Assembly: GCF_026410255.1 (NCBI RefSeq) | Contig: NZ_JAPMLL010000003.1 | Span: forward strand, 181,939-245,938 | Direction of reading: 5' to 3' | Length of the DNA: 64,000 bases | Source of the DNA: Xanthomarina sp. F1114 | GTDB taxonomy: Bacteria; Bacteroidota; Bacteroidia; Flavobacteriales; Flavobacteriaceae | Shown here: positions 53,476-62,614 of the stretch, piece after piece | How positions within the stretch are numbered: the stretch's first letter is position 1 | How the letters are laid out: each line of letters starts with the position of its first letter | Translations under genes and position numbers: made by a program | Notes under the pieces: generated by a model | The model's input: the letters and a program-made list of their open reading frames with translations, nothing else | Database searches by the model: none | Told to the model about the DNA's origin: nothing

Positions 53476-54174
53476 AACATAAAAAATAAGACCAAACTTA
53501 ACGGAAGACATATCTATAGGTTTAGGACCTAATCTGGCATCACTATTTAAAATAGAGTTTAAAGAATAATAGACGTGAAAATTCCATGTATTATAACCAG
53601 CACTTAACGTAAGACCATACTGAAAATTATTAAATGCATCTAAATTTGTGTGTCTAATTTTGCCTAAATCCCCTTTAAATTTAGTTGCATTCGCAATTAA
53701 ATAACCTACTTTAAAACCTGTATAAACACGCCAAAACTTATATTCGGTAGCTGTAGATGTTCGCCATCTTAGTTCAAAAGGCATTTCGAGAAGATAAGTA
53801 TTAAATTTGTTTTTAGAGTAGTTTATATCTGCATCACTTAGGTTTATAAAATCAATATCTCCTGATTCAGTTTCAGACATATATATATTGTGATTATATG
53901 AATTAATGGAAGCACCTAATCCAAGTGCAAGTCCAAAATTTCTCCGTTTATTTAAAGGGAAATCTCTTATAAACCCAAAATGAAATCCACTGGAAAACCC
54001 TGTCTGTTTTACATTATTTGGCTTCTTGGTTAAAAGGTTATAGGTAATAGCCAAATAAAACTGATCTTCTCTATACTTAGTATCCACGACAGAACTGTCT
54101 ATAACAACATTTTCTTGTGCATATACAGTTGTAATACAAAGCCATCCTATTAAAAAAAAGAGTACAAATTTCAT
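53470..54174 (-). CDS. PorT-like outer-membrane beta-barrel protein
   Basis: A 234-residue protein with a signal peptide (MKFVLFFLIGWLCITTVYAQ) and repeated beta-strands with aromatic ends (LLEMPFELRWRTSTATEYKF, GLTLSAGYNTWNFHVYYSLN). It resembles PorT-family barrels of Bacteroidota, one of which is part of T9SS. Whether this one is the T9SS component or a paralog cannot be decided. It lies downstream of the exb cluster, separated by a terminator. Confidence 0.82.
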   Translation of the reverse strand: MKFVLFFLIGWLCITTVYAQENVVIDSSVVDTKYREDQFYLAITYNLLTKKPNNVKQTGFSSGFHFGFIRDFPLNKRRNFGLALGLGASINSYNHNIYMSETESGDIDFINLSDADINYSKNKFNTYLLEMPFELRWRTSTATEYKFWRVYTGFKVGYLIANATKFKGDLGKIRHTNLDAFNNFQYGLTLSAGYNTWNFHVYYSLNSILNSDARLGPKPIDMSSVKFGLIFYVL

Positions 54175-54212
54175 TTTTAACGAATAAAAATTATAGGATT
54201 AAATATAAAATA

Positions 54213-54242
54213 AAAGGCGTCATGATTTCTCAAAACGCCTTT
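54213..54242 (-). terminator. Terminator of the ExbB/ExbD cluster
   Basis: AAAGGCGT (54213-54220) pairs with ACGCCTTT (54235-54242). On the minus strand a T-rich run follows. Confidence 0.85.
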
Positions 54243-54267
54243 AAATAATATAAAATTAAGAATATAT

Positions 54268-54753
54268 TTATTTTTTCAAACCTTGTAAGGCATTACCTTT
54301 TTTGGTTGTATAATTAATTTTTAGTGCATTTACTTTACGTAACTCCTGTTTAATATCTGTTACTAATCCCATATTTGCATCACTATCTACTTTTAAGGCA
54401 GTTGTTAAAAATGGAATTAACTCTTCTCTTTTAGAAGCGCGTTCAGAAGCTATAAATGCAGGTATTTCTGATACTTCGGCAAATTTATCATTTAATTGAA
54501 TTCTTGCTTCTGTACCATAAGTTGATTTATAGTTACTACTAGGTTTTCCAGCATAGATATACATTACTAAATCTTTTTTATCGAGTTTCTCAACCTGATC
54601 TGCAAATGGCAAGTTATTATCAATCATTAAGGTGTTCTGTCTCATAACAGTAGCAACCATAAAAAAGAATAATAACATGAATACAATATCAGGTAAAGAA
54701 GCTGTGTTCACTGCTGGCAAATCGCCTCCTTTTTTCTTTTTAAATTTAGACAT
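54268..54753 (-). CDS. exbD: Biopolymer transporter ExbD (second copy)
   Basis: A 161-residue protein with one N-terminal helix carrying the proton-channel Asp (NTASLPDIVFMLLFFFMVATV near residues 16-36) and a periplasmic domain. It is the last of four genes encoding an ExbB-like channel, a small membrane protein and two ExbD-like proteins. Together with ExbB and TonB they power outer-membrane receptors. It follows the first exbD gene after a 13-base gap. Confidence 0.93.
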   Translation of the reverse strand: MSKFKKKKGGDLPAVNTASLPDIVFMLLFFFMVATVMRQNTLMIDNNLPFADQVEKLDKKDLVMYIYAGKPSSNYKSTYGTEARIQLNDKFAEVSEIPAFIASERASKREELIPFLTTALKVDSDANMGLVTDIKQELRKVNALKINYTTKKGNALQGLKK

Positions 54754-54766
54754 ATTTTTTGTTTAT

Positions 54767-55405
54767 CTAATTAGACTTTTTAGGTTCTGCTTCAGAGAAT
54801 TTTTGTGGAACTAAAAGTTTAATTTCTTCTAATTTATCTTTTAGTTTAGCTTTTTCCTCTGGAGAAGTTCTCGGGTCAGAATAACGATGATCTGCCTCTA
54901 CAAAGCTTATTCCTAAATTAGGAAAGCTTCTTTTAAACTCTCTATTTCTAAGCTCATTATAAGCTGCAATTATTTCGTTTTGTACAGCTATATACGTATC
55001 GTATTTGGTAGCTCTATCATTTTGTAACGAAATAATAGCCTTTTGAAAGTTATCAGACGATCTTGGGTTTTTCTTTCCTTGACAACGCTTACAAGCATCT
55101 GGACCTTTTCCACCACCATTATCTAAAAAGGCAACGGCAGCTTTACGCAGATCTTTAATTTGAATTACTTTTTCTTCTCCTCCTGTTTTTAAAAACAATT
55201 GGTTGTTTTTATTAACATTAAGCTGAAAAATATTTTTCTCTTTAATAATAACATCTTCCGGTTGATTATCATCTAACGGTGGCAATTTTCTATTCAATCC
55301 CGAGTCCGTTTCTATGGTAGTTGTTACCAAGAAAAATATAAGGAGTAAGAAAGCAATGTCAGCCATCGAGCCGGCATTAACTTCTGGTGCTGATCTTTTT
55401 GCCAT
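54767..55405 (-). CDS. exbD: Biopolymer transporter ExbD (first copy) with a CxxC insert
   Basis: A 212-residue protein, longer than usual ExbD. The N-terminal helix carries the conserved Asp (NAGSMADIAFLLLIFFLVTT). The periplasmic part contains GPDACKRCQGKKNPRSSD near residue 100, a CxxC within an insertion. This may be a redox or structural disulphide; the function is unknown. It starts two bases after the small membrane protein gene, in the exb cluster. Confidence 0.93.
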   Translation of the reverse strand: MAKRSAPEVNAGSMADIAFLLLIFFLVTTTIETDSGLNRKLPPLDDNQPEDVIIKEKNIFQLNVNKNNQLFLKTGGEEKVIQIKDLRKAAVAFLDNGGGKGPDACKRCQGKKNPRSSDNFQKAIISLQNDRATKYDTYIAVQNEIIAAYNELRNREFKRSFPNLGISFVEADHRYSDPRTSPEEKAKLKDKLEEIKLLVPQKFSEAEPKKSN

Positions 55406-55407
55406 AA

Positions 55408-55827
55408 TTATTTATTAAATATATTTTTTATTCCAGAGAAAGCCATAGAACCAATTGCTATAATAGCTAAAGCATAGAATGCGTACAATCCTGCTCCAAC
55501 ATATTTAGAGGTTGATTCTGTAACGTCAAGTCCTTTGTTTGTAAAAGGAGTAAGATCTAAATCTGTACCTGAAGACATTGCGTAAGAAATTATTAGAATT
55601 ACTAAAAATGCTCCAACAGACATTAGCGTCTTTTTAATATTACCTGAAAATAATCCTATAATCACGTAAACCAGCACTAAAGCCAGAATAAGTGCAAGAA
55701 CTACATAAGTAACATATAACATATTGTCAATCATCCCTTCGTTACCGCTTATAATCATTAAAGCGAGGACAAATCCTATAACGGAAAGAATTCCAACAAC
55801 AATTTTTAATATTTTATGTAAACTCAT
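55408..55827 (-). CDS. Small membrane protein of the exb cluster
   Basis: A 139-residue protein with four predicted helices (IVGILSVIGFVLALMIISGN, VVLALILALVLVYVIIGLFS). It is not a known channel component by motif. It lies between exbB and exbD with gaps of 25 and two bases, a placement seen in related Bacteroidota. A supporting role in the energising complex is inferred. Confidence 0.8.
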   Translation of the reverse strand: MSLHKILKIVVGILSVIGFVLALMIISGNEGMIDNMLYVTYVVLALILALVLVYVIIGLFSGNIKKTLMSVGAFLVILIISYAMSSGTDLDLTPFTNKGLDVTESTSKYVGAGLYAFYALAIIAIGSMAFSGIKNIFNK

Positions 55828-55852
55828 TGTATAATGTGTTTTAAGGTTGTTA

Positions 55853-56638
55853 TTACTTCTTGTATCTAATCAATAAATCCATTAAGGTAATTGATGCATC
55901 TTCCATATCGTTAACAATGCTGTCAATTTTTGCAATAATGTAATTGTAGAAAACTTGAAGTATAATAGCTACTATTAAACCAAATACAGTTGTTAAAAGT
56001 GCTACTTTAATACCACCTGCAACAAGAGAAGGTTGCATATCTCCGGCAGCTTCAATTTTATCGAAAGCTTGAATCATCCCGATTACTGTTCCCATGAAAC
56101 CTAACATTGGTGCCAAAGCAATAAATAACGAAATCCAAGATACATTTTTCTCTAATTGACCCATTTGAACTCCACCGTAAGCTACAACAGCTTTTTCAGC
56201 AGCTTCCAAACCTTCGTCTGTTCTATCTAAACCTTGATAGAAAATTGAGGCAACAGGACCTTTTGTGTTTCTACATACTTCCTTAGCAGCTTCTACACCA
56301 CCAGATTGTAATGCATCTTCTACATTTTGAGTTAACTTTTTAGTGTTTGTTGTAGAAAGGTTTAAAAAGATAATTCTCTCAATAGCAATTGCTAATCCAA
56401 GAATTAAACATAATAGAACGATTCCCATAAATCCGGCTCCACCTTCTATAAAACGTTTTTTTAGTTCCTGGTGAAATCCAAGATTTTCAGTTGTTGCTTC
56501 ATCAGTAGCAACTTCATCTTGTGATATACTAGCAACAGTTGCTGCTATTGATGCTGTTATGTTTGCAGTTGTATTTGCATTAACAGTTCCGAAAGCCATC
56601 ATTACAGTAATGGCTAGAATAGAAAATAATCTTTTCAT
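55853..56638 (-). CDS. exbB: MotA/TolQ/ExbB proton channel family protein
   Basis: A 261-residue membrane protein. An N-terminal signal-like segment is followed by helices typical of ExbB/TolQ. The signature includes WISLFIALAPMLGFMGTVIG, then MIQAFDKIEA, near residues 170-200, and ALLTTVFGLIVAIILQVFYN near 215. It should form the pentameric channel with the two ExbD proteins downstream, feeding TonB-dependent transport. It opens the cluster; a tRNA-Ser lies just upstream. Confidence 0.95.
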   Translation of the reverse strand: MKRLFSILAITVMMAFGTVNANTTANITASIAATVASISQDEVATDEATTENLGFHQELKKRFIEGGAGFMGIVLLCLILGLAIAIERIIFLNLSTTNTKKLTQNVEDALQSGGVEAAKEVCRNTKGPVASIFYQGLDRTDEGLEAAEKAVVAYGGVQMGQLEKNVSWISLFIALAPMLGFMGTVIGMIQAFDKIEAAGDMQPSLVAGGIKVALLTTVFGLIVAIILQVFYNYIIAKIDSIVNDMEDASITLMDLLIRYKK

Positions 56639-56713
56639 TGTTCTTGTTCTTAATTTTATTAGTTAAAGTGTTAAAGATATAAAAAAAATACGATTAACAA
56701 ATAAAAATAACAG

Positions 56714-56801
56714 CAGAGAGGAAGGGATTCGAACCCTCGATACCCTTTTGAGGTATACACACTTTCCAGGCGTGCGCCTTCGACCACTCGGCCACCTCTC
56801 T
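56714..56801 (-). tRNA. tRNA-Ser (GGA)
   Basis: An 88-nt tRNA with a long variable arm. The acceptor stem AGAGAGG (56801-56795) pairs with CCTCTCT (56721-56715), and discriminator G is at 56714. The anticodon loop reads CTGGAAA, anticodon GGA. The T-loop is GGTTCGAATCC. The CCA end is not encoded. Confidence 0.97.
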
Positions 56802-56876
56802 AATTATTTTATTTAGCAATACGTTAGGCAAATAACAAAAAAACTTTTGAAAGCTAAAAATTTTGTTCGTTAATTT

Positions 56877-57908
56877 TTATGTAATTTCTCCTCTGAGCGA
56901 GGTTTCGAATATAGTTTTGAAGGTGTTAGGCGATATATTTTCTCCTAATAAATACATTAATTTAGCCACTGCAGCCTCCGTTGTCATGTCTTTTCCTGAA
57001 ATAACTCCTGTTCTTTTTAAATCGGAACTTGTTTCGTACTGCCCCATTATTACGCTTCCTCCCGAGCATTGAGTAATATTTATAACGTGAACTCCTCTAT
57101 CGATTGCTCGTTTTATTAAAGAAATAAACCAAGATTCCGTACTAGCATTTCCTGCACCGTAGGTTTCTATAATAATTCCTTTTAAACTATTATTATTAAT
57201 AATACACTCTAAAACAGACTTAGAAATACCAGGAAACAATTTTATAAGGGCAATATTTGTGTCCAATGTTTTATGAACTATTAGCTTTTTTTTAGAATTT
57301 GGCTTTAAAAGCGCCTCCTTATTCACCTTCATATGAACGCCAGATTCTGCCAAATTGGGGTAATTAAAAGATTCAAAAGCTTCAAAATGTTCTGCATTTA
57401 TTTTTGTGGTCCTATTTCCCCGGTACAATTTGTATTCAAAATACAAACCTACTTCTCTAATAACTGGTTTATTATTTTTTCTTAAAGACGCCATTTGTAT
57501 AGAGGTGATTAAGTTCTCTTTAGCATCTGTACGCAAATCTCCAATTGGTAATTGCGACCCTGTTAAAATAACTGGCTTGTTTAGATTTTCTAACATAAAA
57601 CTTAAAGCCGAAGCCGTATAACTCATAGTATCACTTCCATGTAATAATACAAACCCGTCTATAGAGTCGTAATTAGACTCAATAATTTCGGCCATTTGCA
57701 CCCAATACTCTGGATTCATATTAGAGGAATCGATAGGCTCTTCAAAAGAAACTGTTGAAATATTACAACTCAACAACTTTAATTCTGGAATTCTTTTTAA
57801 TAAATTACTAAAATCGAAAGCTTGTAAACCTCCTGTATTCGGGTTTTTAATCATTCCAATGGTACCACCAGTATATATTAAAAGAATGTTTGGTTTGGTG
57901 TCTATCAT
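56877..57908 (-). CDS. ansA: Type I L-asparaginase
   Basis: A 343-residue cytoplasmic enzyme hydrolysing asparagine to aspartate and ammonia. The first catalytic block is LLIYTGGTIGMIKNPNTGG near residue 8; the second is FVLLHGSDTMSYTASALSFM near 86, with the T-D pair. No signal peptide, as expected for type I. The TatD-family gene is upstream on the same strand with a two-base gap. Confidence 0.95.
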   Translation of the reverse strand: MIDTKPNILLIYTGGTIGMIKNPNTGGLQAFDFSNLLKRIPELKLLSCNISTVSFEEPIDSSNMNPEYWVQMAEIIESNYDSIDGFVLLHGSDTMSYTASALSFMLENLNKPVILTGSQLPIGDLRTDAKENLITSIQMASLRKNNKPVIREVGLYFEYKLYRGNRTTKINAEHFEAFESFNYPNLAESGVHMKVNKEALLKPNSKKKLIVHKTLDTNIALIKLFPGISKSVLECIINNNSLKGIIIETYGAGNASTESWFISLIKRAIDRGVHVINITQCSGGSVIMGQYETSSDLKRTGVISGKDMTTEAAVAKLMYLLGENISPNTFKTIFETSLRGEIT

Positions 57909-57910
57909 AC

Positions 57911-58678
57911 TTATATATTAAAAACGTCTTTTGAATTTTGAGTAGTAATTTCGGCAATTTTTTCTTGTGGCTGCTTATAAAGTTCCGATAGTTTTTCTAA
58001 CACCTTTATTATATAACTACTTTCATTGCGTTTGCCTCTAAATGGTGTTGGTGCTAGATATGGGCTATCGGTTTCTAAAACTATATGTTTTAAATCTATT
58101 TGATGAAGAAATTGATCAATTTTTCCGTTTTTAAAAGTAACCACGCCTCCAATTCCTAATTTCATGTTATAGGAAATTGCAAGTTTAGCGTGTTCAATGG
58201 TTCCTGTAAAACAATGAAAAATTCCGAACAAATCTTCACATTTTTCTTCCTCTAAAACTTCAAAAATTTCGTCGAAGGCTTCACGACAGTGAATTACGAT
58301 TGGTAATTTATACTTTTTAGCTAATTGAATTTGGTGCTTAAATGCTTTCTTCTGAATCTCTAAAGTAGACGTATCCCAATACAAATCGATACCTATTTCG
58401 CCAATGGCATAGAAAGAACGTTTTGCCAGTAAGTCTTCCACATGAGCGAGTTCTTCTAAATAATTTTCTTTAACTGAAGTTGGGTGTAAACCCGTCATTA
58501 AAAAAACCTTATTAGGAAAATCTGCTTCCAATTGAAGCATAGCTTCTGTATAAGTTGAGTCGATAGCAGGAATAAAGAAACGCGAAACTCCAGCATCGAC
58601 AGCTCGTTGAATCATACTGCTTCTATCCTCGTCAAAAGCATCACTATATAAATGTGTATGTGTATCGGTAATTGTCAT
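57911..58678 (-). CDS. TatD family metal-dependent hydrolase
   Basis: A 255-residue TIM-barrel hydrolase. MTITDTHTHLYSDAF carries the HxH metal ligands. GEIGIDLYWD near residue 100, IVIHCREAFDEIFEVL near 130 and ETDSPYLAPTPFRGKRNE near 205 complete the metal site. TatD proteins act as 3'-5' DNA exonucleases or D-aminoacyl-tRNA-like deacylases; the exact substrate is open. It is coupled to ansA by a two-base gap. Confidence 0.94.
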   Translation of the reverse strand: MTITDTHTHLYSDAFDEDRSSMIQRAVDAGVSRFFIPAIDSTYTEAMLQLEADFPNKVFLMTGLHPTSVKENYLEELAHVEDLLAKRSFYAIGEIGIDLYWDTSTLEIQKKAFKHQIQLAKKYKLPIVIHCREAFDEIFEVLEEEKCEDLFGIFHCFTGTIEHAKLAISYNMKLGIGGVVTFKNGKIDQFLHQIDLKHIVLETDSPYLAPTPFRGKRNESSYIIKVLEKLSELYKQPQEKIAEITTQNSKDVFNI

Positions 58679-58805
58679 TTTGCAAAAGTATAGGTTCTTT
58701 TACAAATAACCTTAAGTCCGTTCAGGTTTTAGAATGTTAAACCATTTCTTAGGTCTTTTAGGTTTTATATCAATACTAGTTGTTTGATAAAACTACTTAA
58801 AGTCT

Positions 58806-59543
58806 TTATTTCAACTTTTTAATAAGCTTCTGCGCTTCATTATAGTCTTCAGAATCTTCAGGTAACGTTTTAAGAGTGTTTATGCAAGCTGTGTTATCGC
58901 CTTGTTTTAATTTGCTTAAAGCTAAATACCAAATTGCTTTGTTTTTATACACAGAAGGAGATTTAATAATAGAGTTGAAAAGCGTATCTGCTTCTGTATA
59001 ATTACTTAGTTCTACCAAAGACACTGCTTTATATAGTTGTAGTTCCATGTTGTTAGTATCGGTTTTAAGAATTTGTGAAAAATAAATTTCAGCCTCTTTG
59101 TAATTATGATTATTAAAGGCTGTTTCTGCTTTGCTCAAAACTTCACTTTGTGTACCTCTAACCGTTAAACTTATGGTGCCGTAATTGGCGTAATCCTCAT
59201 AAACTGGATTTGAAAATTGCTGAGTAAAGAAAAACCCGATAACTAAAATAGCTGCTGCAGCTAAAGAATAATACCACGGATTGATTCCTTTTAGTCTCGA
59301 TTTTGAGGCTTCTTCTTTAGCAAAATACTTAGACGAAACAGTTTCTAAGTTTGTTTTAAAGGTCTCAGCCTTTTCTTCGTTTTCTATATGGTTTTCCAGA
59401 AACTTAGAAGTGGATTTATAAACTTCAAAAGCATCTTTAAACTCAAAATCGTTTTGCAATCTATTTTCAAAAGCCACTATTTCTGTAGTATCCAGGTTTC
59501 CAGACAAATAATCTTCAAATAATATATAATCTTGTTCTTGCAT
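58806..59543 (-). CDS. Anti-sigma-like membrane protein with TPR
   Basis: A 245-residue protein. The N-terminus reads like an anti-sigma module (LFEDYLSGNLDTTEIVAFEN, then LQNDFEFKDAF) at about residues 8-40. A helix at about 90-108 (YYSLAAAAILVIGFFFTQQF) anchors it, and the C-terminus holds TPR-like repeats (AETAFNNHNYKEAEIYFSQI; LQLYKAVSLVELSNYTEAD). It starts two bases after the ECF sigma gene, so it probably controls that sigma (inference). Confidence 0.85.
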   Translation of the reverse strand: MQEQDYILFEDYLSGNLDTTEIVAFENRLQNDFEFKDAFEVYKSTSKFLENHIENEEKAETFKTNLETVSSKYFAKEEASKSRLKGINPWYYSLAAAAILVIGFFFTQQFSNPVYEDYANYGTISLTVRGTQSEVLSKAETAFNNHNYKEAEIYFSQILKTDTNNMELQLYKAVSLVELSNYTEADTLFNSIIKSPSVYKNKAIWYLALSKLKQGDNTACINTLKTLPEDSEDYNEAQKLIKKLK

Positions 59544-59545
59544 GG

Positions 59546-60127
59546 TTAAGATTTTAGGTTTTTATAGGTTGGTGACTCTTGAATTAATTTGGTTAACTGT
59601 CCTATACATAAAGACTTCTTTTTCCTGGCATAAGCATAAGTTAGACCCAAGCTTTTGGCCACTTCTTCCATAGATTTAATTTTAAAAGTAGCTTTTAGCA
59701 AGTCTTTACATGCTTGGCCTAATTTTCCGAACATGTCTTTATATAAACTGTGTTGTTGTTCAAATAAAGAAGTTTCAAAAGCGAGTTCTTGAGCGTCGTC
59801 ATCTTTAGATAACACTTCCTCATTAATTGTTACCTCTTTATTTCCTGTTTTTTTTAAATGATTGAGCCATTTACGTTTACAGAGCAAGAAAAAATACGCA
59901 TCGAACGGACAGGTAAGCTTTAAATCTTTTTCTATAGCCTGATTATAAATAGTGATGATGGTTTCTTGAATAATATCTTGAGCGCTAGATGCATCTCCAC
60001 TATTCTGCTTGATATAATTAATAACTTTTGGCGCAAACTTATCGTAAATAGCCTGAATTATAAATGTGTTGTTTTCAACCAAACCAACTATGTACTTCTG
60101 ATCTTCGTGAATTTTCTTCTGGCTCAT
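59546..60127 (-). CDS. ECF-type RNA polymerase sigma factor
   Basis: A 193-residue sigma factor. The ATG at 60127 (MSQKKIHEDQKYIVGLVENN) is preferred over an upstream one that encroaches on the divergent promoter. Region 2 is at about 25-90 (AIYDKFAPKVINYIKQNSGD, then ASSAQDIIQETIITIYNQA). Region 4 is at about 140-180 (LLKATFKIKSMEEVAKSLGL, then TYAYARKKKSLCIGQLTKLI). It is coupled to the TPR/anti-sigma-like gene and divergent from the large T9SS-exported gene. Repeated GGGTAACAATTT elements nearby suggest a local regulon. Confidence 0.93.
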   Translation of the reverse strand: MSQKKIHEDQKYIVGLVENNTFIIQAIYDKFAPKVINYIKQNSGDASSAQDIIQETIITIYNQAIEKDLKLTCPFDAYFFLLCKRKWLNHLKKTGNKEVTINEEVLSKDDDAQELAFETSLFEQQHSLYKDMFGKLGQACKDLLKATFKIKSMEEVAKSLGLTYAYARKKKSLCIGQLTKLIQESPTYKNLKS

Positions 60128-60171
60128 AAACCCTTTATTTTTAACGAATTTAAAAAAACTTCGCATAATAA

Positions 60172-60206
60172 GGGTAACAATTTGAGAATGGTTTTATGTA
60201 TACAAT
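60172..60206 (+). promoter_or_regulatory. ECF-type promoter element, copy A
   Basis: GGGTAACAATTT (60172-60183) followed by an AT-rich region with TATGTATA 16 bases after GTAAC. It lies 86 bases upstream of the T9SS-exported gene at 60258, and may also serve the divergent sigma gene. Copies B and C share the same 5' block. Confidence 0.6.
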
Positions 60207-60257
60207 GAGTAGATAAAGTATCTACACTTTAAAATTAATTATTTAATATTTATTACG

Positions 60258-62132
60258 ATGAAACAATTATTCCAAAAAACAATGTTACTGCTATTGGTTT
60301 TTAGCGCTGGCATTTTACATTCTCAAGGCCCTTTAACAGGAGGCGAGCAAACTAGTAACTTACCTTATACTTCGACAACTAATTGGGTTGCGCACTCTAC
60401 TTCCGATAAAAATGAAAAGCTATATGCCATTGCATACACCTTAGAAGATAAGAAAGCTGGTAATTATTTTAAAGTGTATGATGGTTCTTCTTTCAATGCA
60501 CTTACTCCTTCGGATATTCATTTTTCAAATTACGCCAGTTTTGCCAGAATAAAACTAGATAAAGAGAATAATGTCTACGTTTTATATAGAGACAAACCAT
60601 CTTCCAACAATTATAACATTAAAACGTATTTAAAAAAATATAATGCTTCTGGAACACTTATAGGCTCACGTGTTATGGCAATAAGTAATAGTCATGCTAC
60701 CGATTTAGCCATTGCTCCAAATGGTGACGTTCTTGTTGGAGGTGTTGAAAACAACAAAATTATTATAAAAGTATTTAGAAACATGTCTTATATAGGCACC
60801 TTATCTCATATGGATGAACTTAAGCTTATAAACGATACAAGACCATTTAGTATTCATATGGATATGAAAGAAGAAAAATTGGCTGTCGGATATTCTTTTG
60901 GTCCATTGTCTCAATCCAAGCTCAATATAAAAAGATATACCTATAACCCCAATAACGTGTCAATTAGCTTTCATTCTCACTACTATGAACCGAACAGTCG
61001 ATTTAACAGGTTAGAAGCCAATCAAATAGCACTAAGAAGTAATTGGGAAGTGTTTTTTAATGCAAATATTTCAAGCTCACCTCCATTCACCGAAACACAA
61101 GTAAAGTTTTTAAGCGGACAAAGCAGTACAGTTTTTCAGGAAAAACGTGGCTTTATTGATGTTGATATAAAAAACCGGTTAGTAATAAGTAAAAATTATG
61201 GATCTCTAGCTGAAGGGAGTTTTAAAGTCTCACTTTTCGATTCTAGCAATAATTTTATTCATGAGTACGAGATAGATGCAAAAATCAAGAATCATTTAGA
61301 AAGTGTGGCTATTTACGATTGCGATTTTATTGTAACTGGTATTGACAGGAAACTATATGCAAATCCAAACAATCCTACGTACCAAAGTTTTCATCAAGTT
61401 TTTAATTGCGGAGAAATATGTGGAAGAGATGGAACACCGATGGCTGCTGCTCAATTTAGATTTCCAAATGGGGAGAATGAATACCAATCGTATTATGGAC
61501 CAATAAAAATAACCGAATTATGTCTAATCGACGATCTTCTGGTAGATGGTTCTGCAAGTGGTTGTGAAACCAGATATTTTGTAAGTTTAGCAGAATTTGA
61601 TTTAGGAACTTGGACAGACATCAATTTACTACATTCGGCATGGGTTAGTCCTTTTTCCGAAGCACCAAACGATATTAATATTGTCGATTTTCTTCCTCAA
61701 GGCTACCATTTAAGACCAGGGAAAATATATAGATTTAAATTAGCTGTTGGGAATCCGTGGGACTCCGTAGAGTTATTCTTCGAAGTTACTTGTTGTAAAA
61801 GAGAAATAATTGAAGATCCACATCACGACTACGAACCATTTAAATACAGCCTTACTTTTGGTGAAGAGGAGATTAATAACACTCCTAAAGATGTTAATTT
61901 TAAGGTTTCTCCCAATCCCGCTCAAAATCATGTAGCTTTAGATTTTAGTGACATTAAAAGTAAAGGGGATAAAACTATTAACATTAGAAACTTGCAAGGA
62001 ATTAAGGTGTACTCTAACAAAACCCAAGACCAAAAAGAAACTATTGATGTTAAGAGTTGGCCAACTGGACTCTACCTTATAACTGTTGAAACAGATGGGA
62101 AATCCTACCAAAATAAAGTTATAAAAAAATAA
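60258..62132 (+). CDS. Large T9SS-exported protein of unknown function
   Basis: A 624-residue secreted protein. The signal peptide is MKQLFQKTMLLLLVFSAGIL plus HSQ. The middle is a beta-propeller-like region with repeated short strands (NVYVLYRDKPSSNNYNIKTY; HATDLAIAPNGDVLVGGVEN). Cys-containing modules follow near residues 390-510 (CDFIVTGIDRKL; CGRDGTPMAAAQF). The last 75 residues are a T9SS type A sorting domain (KVSPNPAQNHVALDFSDIKS, then GLYLITVETDGKSYQNKVIK). Its catalytic or binding function is unknown. It heads the putative ECF regulon. Confidence 0.88.
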   Translation: MKQLFQKTMLLLLVFSAGILHSQGPLTGGEQTSNLPYTSTTNWVAHSTSDKNEKLYAIAYTLEDKKAGNYFKVYDGSSFNALTPSDIHFSNYASFARIKLDKENNVYVLYRDKPSSNNYNIKTYLKKYNASGTLIGSRVMAISNSHATDLAIAPNGDVLVGGVENNKIIIKVFRNMSYIGTLSHMDELKLINDTRPFSIHMDMKEEKLAVGYSFGPLSQSKLNIKRYTYNPNNVSISFHSHYYEPNSRFNRLEANQIALRSNWEVFFNANISSSPPFTETQVKFLSGQSSTVFQEKRGFIDVDIKNRLVISKNYGSLAEGSFKVSLFDSSNNFIHEYEIDAKIKNHLESVAIYDCDFIVTGIDRKLYANPNNPTYQSFHQVFNCGEICGRDGTPMAAAQFRFPNGENEYQSYYGPIKITELCLIDDLLVDGSASGCETRYFVSLAEFDLGTWTDINLLHSAWVSPFSEAPNDINIVDFLPQGYHLRPGKIYRFKLAVGNPWDSVELFFEVTCCKREIIEDPHHDYEPFKYSLTFGEEEINNTPKDVNFKVSPNPAQNHVALDFSDIKSKGDKTINIRNLQGIKVYSNKTQDQKETIDVKSWPTGLYLITVETDGKSYQNKVIKK

Positions 62133-62148
62133 ATTATACATTATTAAA

Positions 62149-62176
62149 AAGGCTACTCCTTATATGAAGTAGCCTT
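62149..62176 (+). terminator. Hairpin downstream of the T9SS-exported gene
   Basis: AAGGCTACT (62149-62157) pairs with AGTAGCCTT (62168-62176). The T-run afterwards is short. Confidence 0.65.
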
Positions 62177-62281
62177 AGTTTAATATAGAGATTAGGATGA
62201 CAATTTTTAAAGAACATCGTAATCAGGTTAAAAAGTATAAAAACACAGAACCAAAGAAACTCTATTTAGCCCTAAAGGTTA

Positions 62282-62355
62282 CTATTATCAGAGAGCTGAA
62301 TTAGAGTCGGTTAATCAAAAAGAGCCCTATCAAATTTATGAAAGGGCTTTTCTTT
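62282..62355 (+). repeat. 3' two-hairpin repeat, diverged copy
   Basis: CTATTATCAGAGAGCTGAATTAG-like sequence and a following GC-rich hairpin, GAGCCCT...AGGGCTTTT, align with the two better copies at 63086 and 63914. The first hairpin has lost its pairing here, while the second still works as a terminator (62323-62352). Confidence 0.55.
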
Positions 62356-62521
62356 AAAATTTTAAACATAGAACAAAACCGAAACCCTTCCGTATTAAAA
62401 CTACCAGACAAAAGTTTTCTATAATTTTTAGGTTGTAAAAGGAATTTGATCAATAAGCTTCTCTATTCTTACAAGAACTCTTATGAAGTAATCTTCTCTT
62501 TTAAATATTTTTGATAAAAAC

Positions 62522-62562
62522 GGGTAACAATTTTAAAAGGATATTGATATAAGGTTGTAAGC
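62522..62562 (+). promoter_or_regulatory. ECF-type promoter element, copy B
   Basis: GGGTAACAATTTT (62522-62534) followed by AAAAGGATATTGATATAAGG. It is identical to copy C over 37 bases and shares the 5' block with copy A. It lies 93 bases before the gene at 62615. Confidence 0.7.
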
Positions 62563-62614
62563 GCAAAAAACGCGAAACACTAAAAAAAATATTAATCCAT
62601 TAAAATTTTTAGTT

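Larger units (their letters stand above)
62133..62614. other. Intergenic region with terminator, repeat and promoter copy
   Basis: About 480 bases without a firm gene. It holds the terminator of the T9SS gene (62149-62176), a 35-codon open frame (62197-62304), a diverged copy of the 3' repeat (62282-62355), and the ECF-type promoter copy B (62522 on). The open frame has an ATG after GGA but no known family. Confidence 0.6.
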
